A stretch of DNA of 33,405 bases from Vicinamibacterales bacterium (GTDB lineage: Bacteria > Acidobacteriota > Vicinamibacteria > Vicinamibacterales > UBA8438): NCBI GenBank assembly GCA_958296065.1, contig CATQHX010000047.1, forward strand, positions 1-33,405, read 5' to 3'. The notes below the pieces were generated by a model. That model was not told where the DNA came from. It saw only the letters and a program-made list of their open reading frames with translations, and did no database searches. This document shows positions 17,289 to 24,952 of the stretch, piece after piece. The position numbers were made by a program, and so were the translations under genes. The stretch's first letter is position 1, and each line of letters opens with the position of its first letter.

Positions 17289-18734
17289 TCAGAACGGCTC
17301 GGACTGCGCGCCTTCCTTGAAGGCCCAGATGCGGTTGCGGGTCAGGATGTAGAGCACCCCGTCCTTGGCGACCGGCGTGCAATAGACGGCTGCCCCGAGG
17401 TTGTACTCCCCGATGACCTCCATCTCGCGGCCGGCCCGTAGGACCACCACGTCGCCGTCCTCGTCGCCGAGGAAAACCTTGCCGTCGACCACGAAGGGCG
17501 AGCCCCAGACGGCGGCGAAGGTGTCGTACGTCCAGAAGTGCTCGCCCGTCTGCGGGTCGAGCGCGTGCAGGAAGCCGGAGAGGCTCGAGATGTAGAGCAC
17601 GCCGTCGGCGATCGCCGCCGTCGACATGGTGCGGTAGAAGTCCTCGCCGCCCCGGTGCCAGATCATGTGCGTATCGGTCACGTCACCCGTGCCGGTGGCG
17701 TCGATCGCGTAGAAGTGCCCGGGCGCCTCACCGTGCTCCGGATCCTGGCCGACCCCGATGTAGACCTTGTCGTCGTAAACCACCGGCGTCGCCAGGATGT
17801 TGTTGCGCGTGCCGCGGCCGCCGAGAATCCACTCAGAGTCCTTGGGGTTGCAGTCGAACTGCCAGATGAGCTCGCCGGTTTCGGCGTCGAGGCTGTAGAC
17901 CACGCCGTTGCCGCCGGGGAAGATGACCTGCCCGCGGCCGTCGATCTCCGCGTAGGCGGGATTCGTCCAGGCGCCGTGCAGCACGTTCTCGCCGACCGGG
18001 TTGCTCTCCCACAGCAGCTCGCCTGTGTTCTTGTCGAGCGCGATGAAGTCGGGCGAGAAGGGCGACGGGATGTTGACGTGCCCCTCGTCGACACCGTTGC
18101 TCGTCACCGCGTAGAGGACATCGCCGATGACGAGCGGCGAGCCGGTGGCGAGGTTGTGCGGGAAGACGTCGAGCTCGTTGATCATGTCGTACGACCAGAC
18201 GATGTCGCCCGCCATGGGCCCCGTCTCGATCTCGTCCATGAACGGTCCGTCGTTACCGTCGGCCAGTCCCTTCGCGTCGAGGCAGACGACGTGCGCCTCG
18301 TTCGAGATGTAGTAGATGCGGTCGCCTTCCATGAAGGCGGTCGAGCAGACGCCCTGCAGCGGCCAGTCGTTGACGCGTCCCGACGACAGTTTCGGGTGCA
18401 CCATCTGCCAGATGAAGTCGCCGGTGGCGGCGTCGAATGCCATGACGACGCCCTTGTCGCCCTCGATGGACGGGTCGCGACGTCCTTCGTTGTTGGTGCC
18501 GACGTAGACGCGGCCATTGGCGACCACCGGGCCGCCGTAGGCCTGCGAGCCGACCGGCTCCGACCAGAGCACGTTCGTGCCCGTGTCGACATCCCATTCG
18601 CTGACGATGCCGGTGTCGTCCGACACCATGTTCCGGGACACCGTGTTGCCGAACATCGCGACGTCCTGGGCCGCCGCGGCGGCGGCGAAGGCGAGCAGCA
18701 GGGCGGTGGCGAGAATCAAAGCCTGTCGAGTCAT
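17289..18734 (-). CDS. Secreted PQQ-type beta-propeller protein
   Basis: A 481-residue exported protein. The signal peptide (MTRQALILATALLLAFAAAA, then AAQ) is followed by repeated propeller blades of the PQQ-binding-like type: GDKGVVMAFDAATGDFIWQ, DFIALDKNTGELLWE, GVVYSLDAETGELIWQFD, GFLHALDPQTGEHFWTYD. The recurring x-ALDxxTGxxxW pattern is diagnostic. No PQQ dehydrogenase catalytic residues or haem motif (CxxCH) are present, so enzymatic activity is doubtful and a structural or binding role is likelier. ATG 18732-18734 overlaps the stop of the upstream propeller gene as ATGA, so translation is coupled and both products are probably made together. Confidence 0.92.
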   Translation of the reverse strand: MTRQALILATALLLAFAAAAAAQDVAMFGNTVSRNMVSDDTGIVSEWDVDTGTNVLWSEPVGSQAYGGPVVANGRVYVGTNNEGRRDPSIEGDKGVVMAFDAATGDFIWQMVHPKLSSGRVNDWPLQGVCSTAFMEGDRIYYISNEAHVVCLDAKGLADGNDGPFMDEIETGPMAGDIVWSYDMINELDVFPHNLATGSPLVIGDVLYAVTSNGVDEGHVNIPSPFSPDFIALDKNTGELLWESNPVGENVLHGAWTNPAYAEIDGRGQVIFPGGNGVVYSLDAETGELIWQFDCNPKDSEWILGGRGTRNNILATPVVYDDKVYIGVGQDPEHGEAPGHFYAIDATGTGDVTDTHMIWHRGGEDFYRTMSTAAIADGVLYISSLSGFLHALDPQTGEHFWTYDTFAAVWGSPFVVDGKVFLGDEDGDVVVLRAGREMEVIGEYNLGAAVYCTPVAKDGVLYILTRNRIWAFKEGAQSEPF

Positions 18735-20950
18735 GGGTTCTCCATCACGCGGACGTTGTCGAAGTAGATGTCGATAGGCGAGTAGCCGATGAGACCGGGG
18801 CTTCCCTCGCGCACCGGTTCCGGATCCTCGACCGTTACCGTCCAGTCGTCGGGCTCGGACTCGTCGCGCGGCCAGACCTTCCCGCGGATCAGCGCCCGCT
18901 CGTCGTCGGTGTCGACGCGCAGCTTCAGGGTGTACCAGACGTTGGGCTCCCAGGCGAACGGGAAGCGTTGGGCCATGCGCAGCTCGGCCGCCCACGAGCG
19001 GACCTCGATCCGCTGGTGGTTGCCCTGCATGTCCATGGTGTAGCCGCTGTTGATCAGTCCGATGTCCGGCCGCCGGCGGCCCCGCTGGGTCGACATCACG
19101 TCGGCCTGCACCGTGTAGTTCGACAGGTACGAGGGGCCGACGTAGATGGCGTGCCGGTGGATGCCGGTGCGCGACGCGCCCTTGCGGAAGACCTGGTCGC
19201 CGTCGAGCTCCACCGCGGCCAGGCTGCCGCCGCCGCCGATCCAGTGGGGCGGGCGCCCGTTCTCGAAGTTCTCGGTCCAGGGCAGCGGAGCGAAGATGCG
19301 CACGCGCGCGGCGGCGGAGACGTTGCCGATGGTGGCGACCACCTGCCCGGCCTGGTTGGCCGATTGCGGGCTCGACTGGAACTCGCCGTTGACCCGCAGC
19401 CGCGATCCGGTCAGTCCCTCCATGGCCCAGGACGCGTTCGGGACGGACACGGGCTGTCCGTTCTCGTCGAATGCCAGCAGGCGGAAGTTGACGGTCTCGC
19501 CGGCGGCGGCGATCACCTCGGCCGGCACCACCTGCAGGCTCGCCACGGCACCGGTCGGCGCGGTCTCGGCGCCGAGGTCGGGACTGGCGGCCGGCGTCGC
19601 GGTGAACGGCGCATCCGGGTCGCCGATGCTGTAGATGCCCGACTCGGCGGTGACGTAGAGCCGGCCGTAGGCGGGCGCGAACGAGCCGTAGATCTCGGCG
19701 TAACGGCCGTCCGCCACCTCGAGCTCGTCGTGGTCGAGGGCGGTCGGACCGTCCGGACCGAGCCGCAGGATGTGCACGTTCCCGTTGGTCTCGGTCAGGT
19801 AGAGCTTGCCGTCGGCCCAGACCGGCGACGACTTGCCGACGTTGCCGATGCTGTATTCCCACCGGATGGCCCCGCTCGCGGCGTCGACGGCGACCAGGTT
19901 CGCGGAGTTGTCGATGAGGTACAGGATGCCGTCGTGGATGAGCGGCGACGAAAAACCGACGGCGAGGTCGTTGATGCGCCACAGCTCGCCGCTGGACGTG
20001 ATGTCGCCGCTGCCGGTCGCGTCGATCGCCACCACGCGGCCCATCGTGCCCTGGTCGATGTTCTCCTCGCTGTGCGCGACGTAGACGGTGCTGCCGTCGA
20101 TGACCGGCGACACGTTGATGCCGCGCTGGCTCAGGTGGAACTCCCAGACCTTGACGCCGGTGCGCGCCTGCATGGCGTAAATGTGCCCGTCGGCGTTGCC
20201 GTCGATGATCAGGCGCTGGCCGTTGACGACGGCGACGATCGGGACCGACTGCGTGTTCAGGTCCGCCGGTTGGCCTCCCGGCGTCGACACCCAGCGGACC
20301 CGGCCGGTCAGCTTGTCGAACGCCGCGTAGCGGTGGCGCGGAGGACCGCCCAAGCTGCCCCAGGCCGAGCCGATCACGCCCAGAATCAGCCGGTCCTCGT
20401 CGATGACCGGTGTCGACGTCCGCCCGCCGTAGCCGGATGCGCGCCCGAGATCCTCCGCCAGGCGCCAGCTCCAGACGATGTCGCCCTCACGGTTGAAGCA
20501 ATGCAGGTGACCGTCGACATTCAGCGCGTAGAGGTAGCCGGTCTCCGGATCTCCGGTAACGCTGCCCCATCCGACCCGGTTGAAGGGGACGGTCGTGTTG
20601 AGCACGCTGAAGGTGTGCTCCCACAGCTTCGAACCGTCCCGGGCGTCCCAGCAGGTGACGATCTCCTTCTTCTCCACGCCGTCCCCGGTACGGCCGTTGG
20701 CGCACACGCGCCCGTCGAAGACGGCCGGGGTCGAGCGGCCGATGTACTCCTGGAACCAGATCAGGTTGTCGCCGTCGACCGACCAGCTCGACACGAGCCC
20801 GGTCTGATCGGAGACGCCGGTCTGCAACCGGCCGCGCCAACTCGGCCAGTCCTGGGCCGCAGCGGCGGCAGCAAGCAGGAAAACGAGACACGGAACGAGG
20901 ACGGTCAGGGCTCCTGGGCGCAGGATAACGCCGTGAGCATTCTTGGTCAT
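18731..20950 (-). CDS. Secreted PQQ-type beta-propeller protein with LamG-like C-terminus
   Basis: A 739-residue exported protein. ATG at 20950 is preferred over an in-frame ATG at 20965 because GAAGGA lies 7 bases before it. The signal peptide (VLVPCLVFLLAAAAAAQ) precedes a PQQ-type propeller (about 30-460), with blades such as GYLYALNVDGHLHCFN, GRVVAIDATGSGD and NLVAVDAASGAIRWEY. An Ig-like or invasin-like segment follows (about 475-570, SLQVVPAEVIAAAGETVNF). The final 170 residues (from PWTENFENGRPPHW) look like a LamG or concanavalin-type beta-sandwich, often carbohydrate-binding. It is the first gene of a two-gene operon; its stop overlaps the next start. Together they resemble paralogous envelope proteins. 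The ligand is not predictable. Confidence 0.9.
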   Translation of the reverse strand: MTKNAHGVILRPGALTVLVPCLVFLLAAAAAAQDWPSWRGRLQTGVSDQTGLVSSWSVDGDNLIWFQEYIGRSTPAVFDGRVCANGRTGDGVEKKEIVTCWDARDGSKLWEHTFSVLNTTVPFNRVGWGSVTGDPETGYLYALNVDGHLHCFNREGDIVWSWRLAEDLGRASGYGGRTSTPVIDEDRLILGVIGSAWGSLGGPPRHRYAAFDKLTGRVRWVSTPGGQPADLNTQSVPIVAVVNGQRLIIDGNADGHIYAMQARTGVKVWEFHLSQRGINVSPVIDGSTVYVAHSEENIDQGTMGRVVAIDATGSGDITSSGELWRINDLAVGFSSPLIHDGILYLIDNSANLVAVDAASGAIRWEYSIGNVGKSSPVWADGKLYLTETNGNVHILRLGPDGPTALDHDELEVADGRYAEIYGSFAPAYGRLYVTAESGIYSIGDPDAPFTATPAASPDLGAETAPTGAVASLQVVPAEVIAAAGETVNFRLLAFDENGQPVSVPNASWAMEGLTGSRLRVNGEFQSSPQSANQAGQVVATIGNVSAAARVRIFAPLPWTENFENGRPPHWIGGGGSLAAVELDGDQVFRKGASRTGIHRHAIYVGPSYLSNYTVQADVMSTQRGRRRPDIGLINSGYTMDMQGNHQRIEVRSWAAELRMAQRFPFAWEPNVWYTLKLRVDTDDERALIRGKVWPRDESEPDDWTVTVEDPEPVREGSPGLIGYSPIDIYFDNVRVMENP

Positions 20951-21045
20951 CCGACAATCCTTCATTGATATGGAGTGTGCAATCCGACGGCGGACGGAAA
21001 TTTTATCACGCCGCCCTCCTCCCCCGGGGAATTCCGCTTGCCGCC

Positions 21046-21073
21046 TTGACCGACCGATCCGGCCGGATATAGA
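21046..21073 (+). promoter_or_regulatory. Candidate sigma70-type promoter
   Basis: TTGACC (21046-21051), a 16-base spacer and TATAGA (21068-21073) form the most consensus-like promoter I see in the window. Transcription would start near 21080 and run rightward towards the small coupled genes at 21221 and 21409. The assignment is by pattern only. Confidence 0.5.
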
Positions 21074-21092
21074 CTTCGCTCTTCATATCATA

Positions 21093-21109
21093 ATGAGACA
21101 TCGTCTCAT
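21093..21109. promoter_or_regulatory. Perfect 7-3-7 palindrome, candidate operator
   Basis: ATGAGAC-ATC-GTCTCAT is a perfect inverted repeat placed about 20 bases downstream of the candidate -10 box, between the divergent propeller operon and the small-membrane-protein genes. The size and symmetry suit a dimeric repressor such as the TetR class. No regulator gene is next to it, so the factor is unknown. Confidence 0.5.
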
Positions 21110-21220
21110 GAGGGCGGCGCTCTCCACCGCCTCCGGGTCCCGGTCGCCGCATGAGCTGTCGCAGTTCGCGCTCGGAACAGCGCTCGCGGCGGCCCGTAGA
21201 CCAGGAGACCAGCGCTGGCG

Positions 21221-21412
21221 ATGACGGTCGCCACCGAGACGCGGTCGCACCCGCGCGACGTCGTTCTCCGGCTCTTCGTGGCAGGGGCCGCGGCGAGCGC
21301 GATCGATCTCGTTCTGCTCGGTCACCTCGAGGACGTCGGCGCGGTCGCTCCAGGGGCGGTTGCGCCGCCTCCGACCGCTGCCGACCAACCGCTTTCGGGA
21401 GCGCGCCAATGA
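21221..21412 (+). CDS. Small predicted membrane protein, 63 residues
   Basis: A short protein with one probable hydrophobic segment (VVLRLFVAGAAASAIDLVLL, followed by GHLED) and an Ala/Pro-rich tail. The LLGHLED motif recalls short hypothetical membrane proteins I associate with Acidobacteria-like genomes, but this is memory, not a search. Support for translation is that its stop overlaps the next gene's start as ATGA. Its own ATG also overlaps the stop of a 43-codon frame (21093-21224) as ATGA. No strong ribosome site is nearby (AGGAG 13 bases upstream). Function unknown. Confidence 0.5.
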   Translation: MTVATETRSHPRDVVLRLFVAGAAASAIDLVLLGHLEDVGAVAPGAVAPPPTAADQPLSGARQ

Positions 21413-21717
21413 GTGTTTTCGATAGGATGAAGGCTCGTTGGGGGGTCGGCCTCTGGGGCATGGTCGCCGTGCTCACGGCCTTCTCGCTCGCCGGCCTGAC
21501 GACGCTCCGCCTGAAGGGGCCCGTAGTTGCGTACATCCTGCCCGAAGCGGCGCCCGGTTGGGTGCAGTGGACGGTCTATCTGATCGTGATGCTGCCCATC
21601 TACCAGGTGTTGCTGCTCGGCTATGGCACCCTGCTCGGCCAGTTCGACTTCTTCTGGAGCAAGCTGAAGGCGGTGGGGCGCCTGATCAGCGGCCGGCCGG
21701 TCCGTGCGTCGGGCTGA
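21409..21717 (+). CDS. DUF6787-like small membrane protein
   Basis: A 102-residue protein with two predicted membrane helices: GLWGMVAVLTAFSLAGLTTL and WTVYLIVMLPIYQVLLLGYG. Between them is a conserved-looking loop (RLKGPVVAYILPEAAPGWVQ), and the C-terminal FDFFWSKLKAVGRLI is amphipathic and basic. The pattern fits the DUF6787 family, whose function is unknown. ATG at 21409 overlaps the upstream stop (ATGA) and has GGGAG about 8 bases before it. It converges with the HupE-like gene, 26 bases away. The family call rests on recall of the motif pattern. Confidence 0.75.
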   Translation: MSVFDRMKARWGVGLWGMVAVLTAFSLAGLTTLRLKGPVVAYILPEAAPGWVQWTVYLIVMLPIYQVLLLGYGTLLGQFDFFWSKLKAVGRLISGRPVRASG

Positions 21718-21743
21718 CCCGCCGTCGTGTCCGGTCCGGCTCG

Positions 21744-22880
21744 TCACGAAAAGATGCGCTCTACTGCCCAGACCAGGCCGACCAGGGCGATTCCGGCGGA
21801 GGCCGGCACCACAAGCCGCGCTCGGTACCACGGCGCCGACCGGAACCAGCCGCACGCCAGGGCGGCACCGGCGATCACGGCGAGCTGACCGAGCTCGATC
21901 CCGGCGTTGAAGCTGACCAGCGCCAGCAGGCGCTCCTGCTCCGGGAGGCCCAGCTCGCCGAGCACGCCGGCGAAACCGAGCCCGTGCAGCAGGCCGAACC
22001 CGAAGACGACGGGCGCCCGCCAGCGGGTCATGCGGTCGGTGAGGACGTTCTCGACCGCCACGTAGACGATGGACAACGCTATCAGCGGCTCGACCAGGCG
22101 CGACGACAGCGCGACGACCTCCAGAGTTGCCAGGGTCAGGGTGACCGCGTGGGCCACGGTGAACGCCGTCACCTGCCAGACGAGCGGCCGGAGCTGCGCG
22201 CTCAGCAGGAACAGTCCCAGCACGAACAGGATGTGGTCGAGCCCGTCGGGCACGATGTGGACGAATCCGAGGCGCAGGTAGTCTCTCGCCACCCCAGCCC
22301 GGCTCGGCGGCGCGGCCGGGGTGGTCAGATCCAGGGGATCGCTGCGGGCTCCGGGCTCGAGCACGGAACGCGCTTCGATGCCGCGCCGCGGGTCGCGGAT
22401 CGTCAGATGCACCTCGCCGAACGCCCGGGACGCGAAGAACCCCACGGTGGCGGCGCCCTCGGGGACCGTTCCGGTAATCCGCGCGGTCAGGCCGAGGACG
22501 GTCGGAATGTCCGCCTCGGTAGCGCGGGGGGTGCCGTGGTCGGGGAACGCGACGCGGAAGCGAGCCGGGTCGCCGTCGAACCGGACCCGCACGCGACGCT
22601 CGAACAGGCGCCGCAATCGCGCCAGACGCGTCTCGATCTCGTCCGGGGCGAGGCGCTCCAGCGCGGCCACCAGCTCCGCGTCGTCGGTGTCGATGGGGGC
22701 GCCGAGAGCGAGAGCGTCGAGGTCGTAGACGAGATCCGCCTCGAACGCGCCGTCGGCGCCAAGCGTCAGCGTCACTTCGGTGAACGACAGCGGATGGGCA
22801 AGTGCGGGGGGCGCCTCGACAGGACACAGTACGATCGCCAGCAGGACGACCGGGAAGAGCGCGGTTCGGAGACGGCCCAC
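21744..22880 (-). CDS. HupE/UreJ-family membrane protein with extracytoplasmic N-domain
   Basis: A 378-residue protein with a signal peptide (ALFPVVLLAIVLCPVEAPPA, then LAH), an extracytoplasmic beta-rich domain (about 29-205) and a C-terminal membrane domain of six or so helices. Histidines in the membrane part match HupE/UreJ_2 proteins: FVHIVPDGLDHILFVLGLFL, FTVAHAVTLTLA and FGFGLLHGLGFAGVL, plus FNAGIELGQLAV. Relatives are linked to nickel, cobalt or other metal uptake, and many long forms have unknown roles. The start is GTG at 22878-22880; no ATG alternative and no clear ribosome site are visible. No hydrogenase or urease genes are nearby, so a nickel role is not supported by context. 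Confidence 0.85.
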   Translation of the reverse strand: MGRLRTALFPVVLLAIVLCPVEAPPALAHPLSFTEVTLTLGADGAFEADLVYDLDALALGAPIDTDDAELVAALERLAPDEIETRLARLRRLFERRVRVRFDGDPARFRVAFPDHGTPRATEADIPTVLGLTARITGTVPEGAATVGFFASRAFGEVHLTIRDPRRGIEARSVLEPGARSDPLDLTTPAAPPSRAGVARDYLRLGFVHIVPDGLDHILFVLGLFLLSAQLRPLVWQVTAFTVAHAVTLTLATLEVVALSSRLVEPLIALSIVYVAVENVLTDRMTRWRAPVVFGFGLLHGLGFAGVLGELGLPEQERLLALVSFNAGIELGQLAVIAGAALACGWFRSAPWYRARLVVPASAGIALVGLVWAVERIFS

Positions 22881-22927
22881 GACGGGGAGGATACCGTGAG
22901 TAGCGGCGCGGACCGCCCGGTCACGCG

Positions 22928-23114
22928 CGGGGCAGAGCTTCGGTGCCCCGGTCCGGAAGCCCGCATATGGGTTCTAGCGCCCCGAAACGCCGAGCCAGCG
23001 AGGCGTTTCGGGGCGCTAGGAATCTGCGCCGCGGAACGCAACGGAGTGAGTTCTGCGGCGATCCTCGGGTTGTTGGGGCTGGGGCCGAACACGACGCATT
23101 GCGGCGGGTTCGGC
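22928..23114. repeat. Hairpin-rich intergenic element (four stem-loops)
   Basis: The 295-base gap between 22881 and 23175 holds no convincing gene but four inverted repeats in a row. They are a 7-bp stem (22928-22934/22944-22950); a perfect 18-bp stem with a 10-base loop (22974-22991/23002-23019); an 11-bp stem with one G-U pair (23027-23037/23050-23060); and a 7-bp stem (23084-23090/23108-23114). A degenerate echo of the second stem (TTTCGGGGGCGC) occurs near 23134-23145. No U-tract follows any stem. Candidates are a REP/MITE-like dispersed repeat or a structured RNA. Confidence 0.7.
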
Positions 23115-23175
23115 GGCGCCAGCAAGTACCGGTTTCGGGGGCGCGACAGGAACTGCAAGGCGGTGTGAACCCGCG

Positions 23176-23631
23176 TCAGCGGCGCAGCTTGATACGGTAC
23201 GGACGACCTCGCCGCAGGAAGTTGATCTGGGTGTCGCTGTCCGTTCCGACAACGGCCAGGCCCGCCCCGGCGTCGTCGGCGTCCGGCACGTCGATTCCCG
23301 CCACCCGGTAGATCAGGTCTCCCGGCTGGACACCCGCGGCGGCGGCGATGCCGCCGTCCTCGACCTCCACGACCAGCGCGCCGTCGCGAATCTGCAGGTT
23401 GTCCGGCTCGGCGCGCTCGGCCAGCAGCGGCGTCGGCTCCGCGTCGCACAGTTCCAGCCCCAGGATCGCCACGTCGACCGTCGTTGCGGTCTCGCACCGA
23501 TACAGGGCCGTGCCGGGGGGCTGGGCGCCGAACCAGGCGGGCACGGCCGCCCCCACCGACGCGTTCGCCAGCAGGATTGGCCCCAGGCCGCCTGCCGCGA
23601 CCATCCACGCAATCGCGCGACGGATGTGCAT
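23176..23631 (-). CDS. Small exported PDZ-domain protein
   Basis: A 151-residue protein with an N-terminal hydrophobic segment (IAWMVAAGGLGPILLANASV) acting as signal peptide or anchor. A short region with two cysteines (RCETATTVDVAILGLELCD) follows that could form a disulfide. A C-terminal PDZ-like domain (about 75-150) is marked by IAAAAGVQPGDLIYRVAGIDV and ends in a basic strand (FLRRGRPYRIKLRR). It resembles the PDZ part of HtrA or type II secretion GspC-like proteins without a protease. ATG 23629-23631 is preferred to a TTG at 23652. It lies downstream of OsmC on the same strand, separated by a strong hairpin. The partner is unknown. Confidence 0.75.
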   Translation of the reverse strand: MHIRRAIAWMVAAGGLGPILLANASVGAAVPAWFGAQPPGTALYRCETATTVDVAILGLELCDAEPTPLLAERAEPDNLQIRDGALVVEVEDGGIAAAAGVQPGDLIYRVAGIDVPDADDAGAGLAVVGTDSDTQINFLRRGRPYRIKLRR

Positions 23632-23652
23632 GATGGGAAGTATATGCGGCAA

Positions 23653-23691
23653 GGCCCGGCCCCTCCGTGGTCTACCCCGGTGGGCCGGGCC
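23653..23691 (-). terminator. GC-rich hairpin after osmC, terminator-like
   Basis: Perfect 10-base arms GGCCCGGCCC (23653-23662) and GGGCCGGGCC (23682-23691) enclose a 19-base loop just past the OsmC stop on the minus strand. Only TT follows, so it is not a standard U-tract terminator. It may terminate with Rho or stabilise the upstream message. Confidence 0.5.
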
Positions 23692-23704
23692 GGCCGCTCC
23701 GCGG

Positions 23705-24130
23705 TTACGATTCGAGCACGGCGTTCAGCGAGATTTCGGCGTTCATCAGCTTGGAGATCGGGCAGCCGGCCTTGGCGTCGTTCGCCGCCGCTTCGAACGC
23801 GGCCGCGCTGATGCCGGGGACCCGTGCCGAGCACTCCAGGTGGATCTTCGTCACCGCGAACCCGCCCTCGACCGCGTCCAGCGTCACCGTCGCGGTGGTG
23901 CTTACGTGGTCCGGCGCGTTGCCGCCCGAGGCGAGCCCGTGCGACAGCGCCATCGAGTAGCAGCCGGCGTGCGCCGCGGCGATGAGCTCCTCCGGGTTCG
24001 TCCCCGCGCTGCCTTCGAACCGCGTCGCAAACGTGTACGCCGCGCCGGACAGGACGCCGCTGTTGGCCGAGATCGTGCCGCTGCCACCTTTCAGGTCGCC
24101 CTTCCAAACCGCCGATGCCTTGCTGTCCAT
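23705..24130 (-). CDS. OsmC/Ohr-family peroxiredoxin
   Basis: A 141-residue cytoplasmic thiol peroxidase of the OsmC type, which reduces organic hydroperoxides. Both redox cysteines are visible: C57 in AAAHAGCYSMALS and C123 in AKAGCPISKL. The family motif EGSAGTNPEELIAAAHAGC is intact. ATG 24128-24130 has AGGAGG about 5 bases upstream, the strongest ribosome site in the window. Osmotically inducible OsmC (YhfA/OsmC group) is likelier than Ohr from the SGxAGTNPEELI signature. The next gene upstream is divergent, so it has its own promoter in the 24131-24406 gap, where I could not identify boxes with confidence. Confidence 0.95.
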   Translation of the reverse strand: MDSKASAVWKGDLKGGSGTISANSGVLSGAAYTFATRFEGSAGTNPEELIAAAHAGCYSMALSHGLASGGNAPDHVSTTATVTLDAVEGGFAVTKIHLECSARVPGISAAAFEAAANDAKAGCPISKLMNAEISLNAVLES

Positions 24131-24406
24131 GCTTCCTCCTGGCTGCCCGTCCGCGGCCCGCGCGGCCTTGGGCCGGGCATCGTCCTCGTGAACTGTGTGT
24201 AATGCGGTGCACCCGGAGCGCGGGAACCGAAGTGCACTGGACTCTAGCTCGACCCGTTCGCGGGGCGCAACAATGCGCCGGAGGCGTGCAGGGCGGCTCG
24301 GTGCGCCGTCGCAGCCGGTCCGCGGTTGCAGTCGTAGCGTGGCTGGAAACCATGTGGTATGAACTGATAGCATCTGCTGGCATGTGCCCTTCCAAGGAGG
24401 ACGGTG

Positions 24407-24631
24407 ATGCCGACTGTGCAGGTGAGTGCGCGCATCGATGCGGCGATCAAGCGGGCGCTCGACGACTACTGCCGGAAGCACGGTGTCGTCATGAATCACT
24501 TCATCCAGGAGGCGCTCCTCGACCGGCTCGAGGAGTTGGAGGACATCGAGGATCTCAAGAGGATCCGTCACGAGCCGACGCGGCCCTTCAGCGAGGTCAT
24601 TGCCGAGCTCGATCTCGATGGCAAGGTATAG
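24407..24631 (+). CDS. Type II antitoxin, ribbon-helix-helix-like
   Basis: A 74-residue acidic-tailed protein. The N-terminal half (TVQVSARIDAAIKRALDDYC) fits a ribbon-helix-helix DNA-binding fold. The C-terminal half is acidic (ELEDIEDLKRI, then PFSEVIAELDLDGKV), as in toxin-wrapping antitoxin tails. ATG 24407 is chosen over GTG 24404 because AAGGAGG lies 6 bases before it. The toxin gene overlaps its 3' end by 14 bases. It probably represses the pair's own promoter in the upstream gap (24131-24406). Confidence 0.85.
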   Translation: MPTVQVSARIDAAIKRALDDYCRKHGVVMNHFIQEALLDRLEELEDIEDLKRIRHEPTRPFSEVIAELDLDGKV

Positions 24632-24878
24632 GATTCGCATTTCCCGTACGGCCGGGCGCCAGCTTGAGAAGCTGCCACCGGATGCGCGAGCGCGGGTCGT
24701 TCGCGCGGTGCAGGGACTCGCCATCGACCCTTTTCCGAGCGGTTGCCGCAAGCTCACCGGATACGACGACGTGTTCCGTGTCCGCGCAGGGCCGTTTCGC
24801 ATCCTCTACAGCGTGAACGGCGGCACGCTCATCGTTGTCGTCCTGAAGGTCGGTCACCGCAGGGACGTGTATCGTTGA
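24618..24878 (+). CDS. RelE/ParE-superfamily toxin
   Basis: An 86-residue basic protein of the RelE/ParE fold: YRIRISRTAGRQLEKLPPDA at the N-terminus, then GYDDVFRVRAGPFRILYSVN and the ending VVLKVGHRRDVYR, the usual R-x-G-x-[FY]-R-I-x-Y and HR-x-x-VY signatures. It could be an mRNA interferase (RelE) or a gyrase poison (ParE); the strongly conserved HRRDVYR tail leans to RelE. ATG 24618 lies inside the antitoxin gene, so translation is coupled. It lies 74 bases before the convergent end of the metal ATPase gene. Confidence 0.9.
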   Translation: MARYRIRISRTAGRQLEKLPPDARARVVRAVQGLAIDPFPSGCRKLTGYDDVFRVRAGPFRILYSVNGGTLIVVVLKVGHRRDVYR

Positions 24879-24952
24879 TCTGACGGTCTCGGAGTCGGAC
24901 CGGCAGCGGGAGACTCGTGGCCGAAAGACTCGAGCGGCGCCGGTAGGATCCG

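Noticed and set aside
22928..23114. Integron attC site or CRISPR repeat
   Set aside because: No GTTRRRY/RYYYAAC core pair and no regularly spaced direct repeats.
22772..23608. Minus-strand frame across the hairpin-rich gap
   Set aside because: It spans the PDZ gene in another frame and the stem-loops; the translation has no domain and its regularity reflects the inverted repeats.
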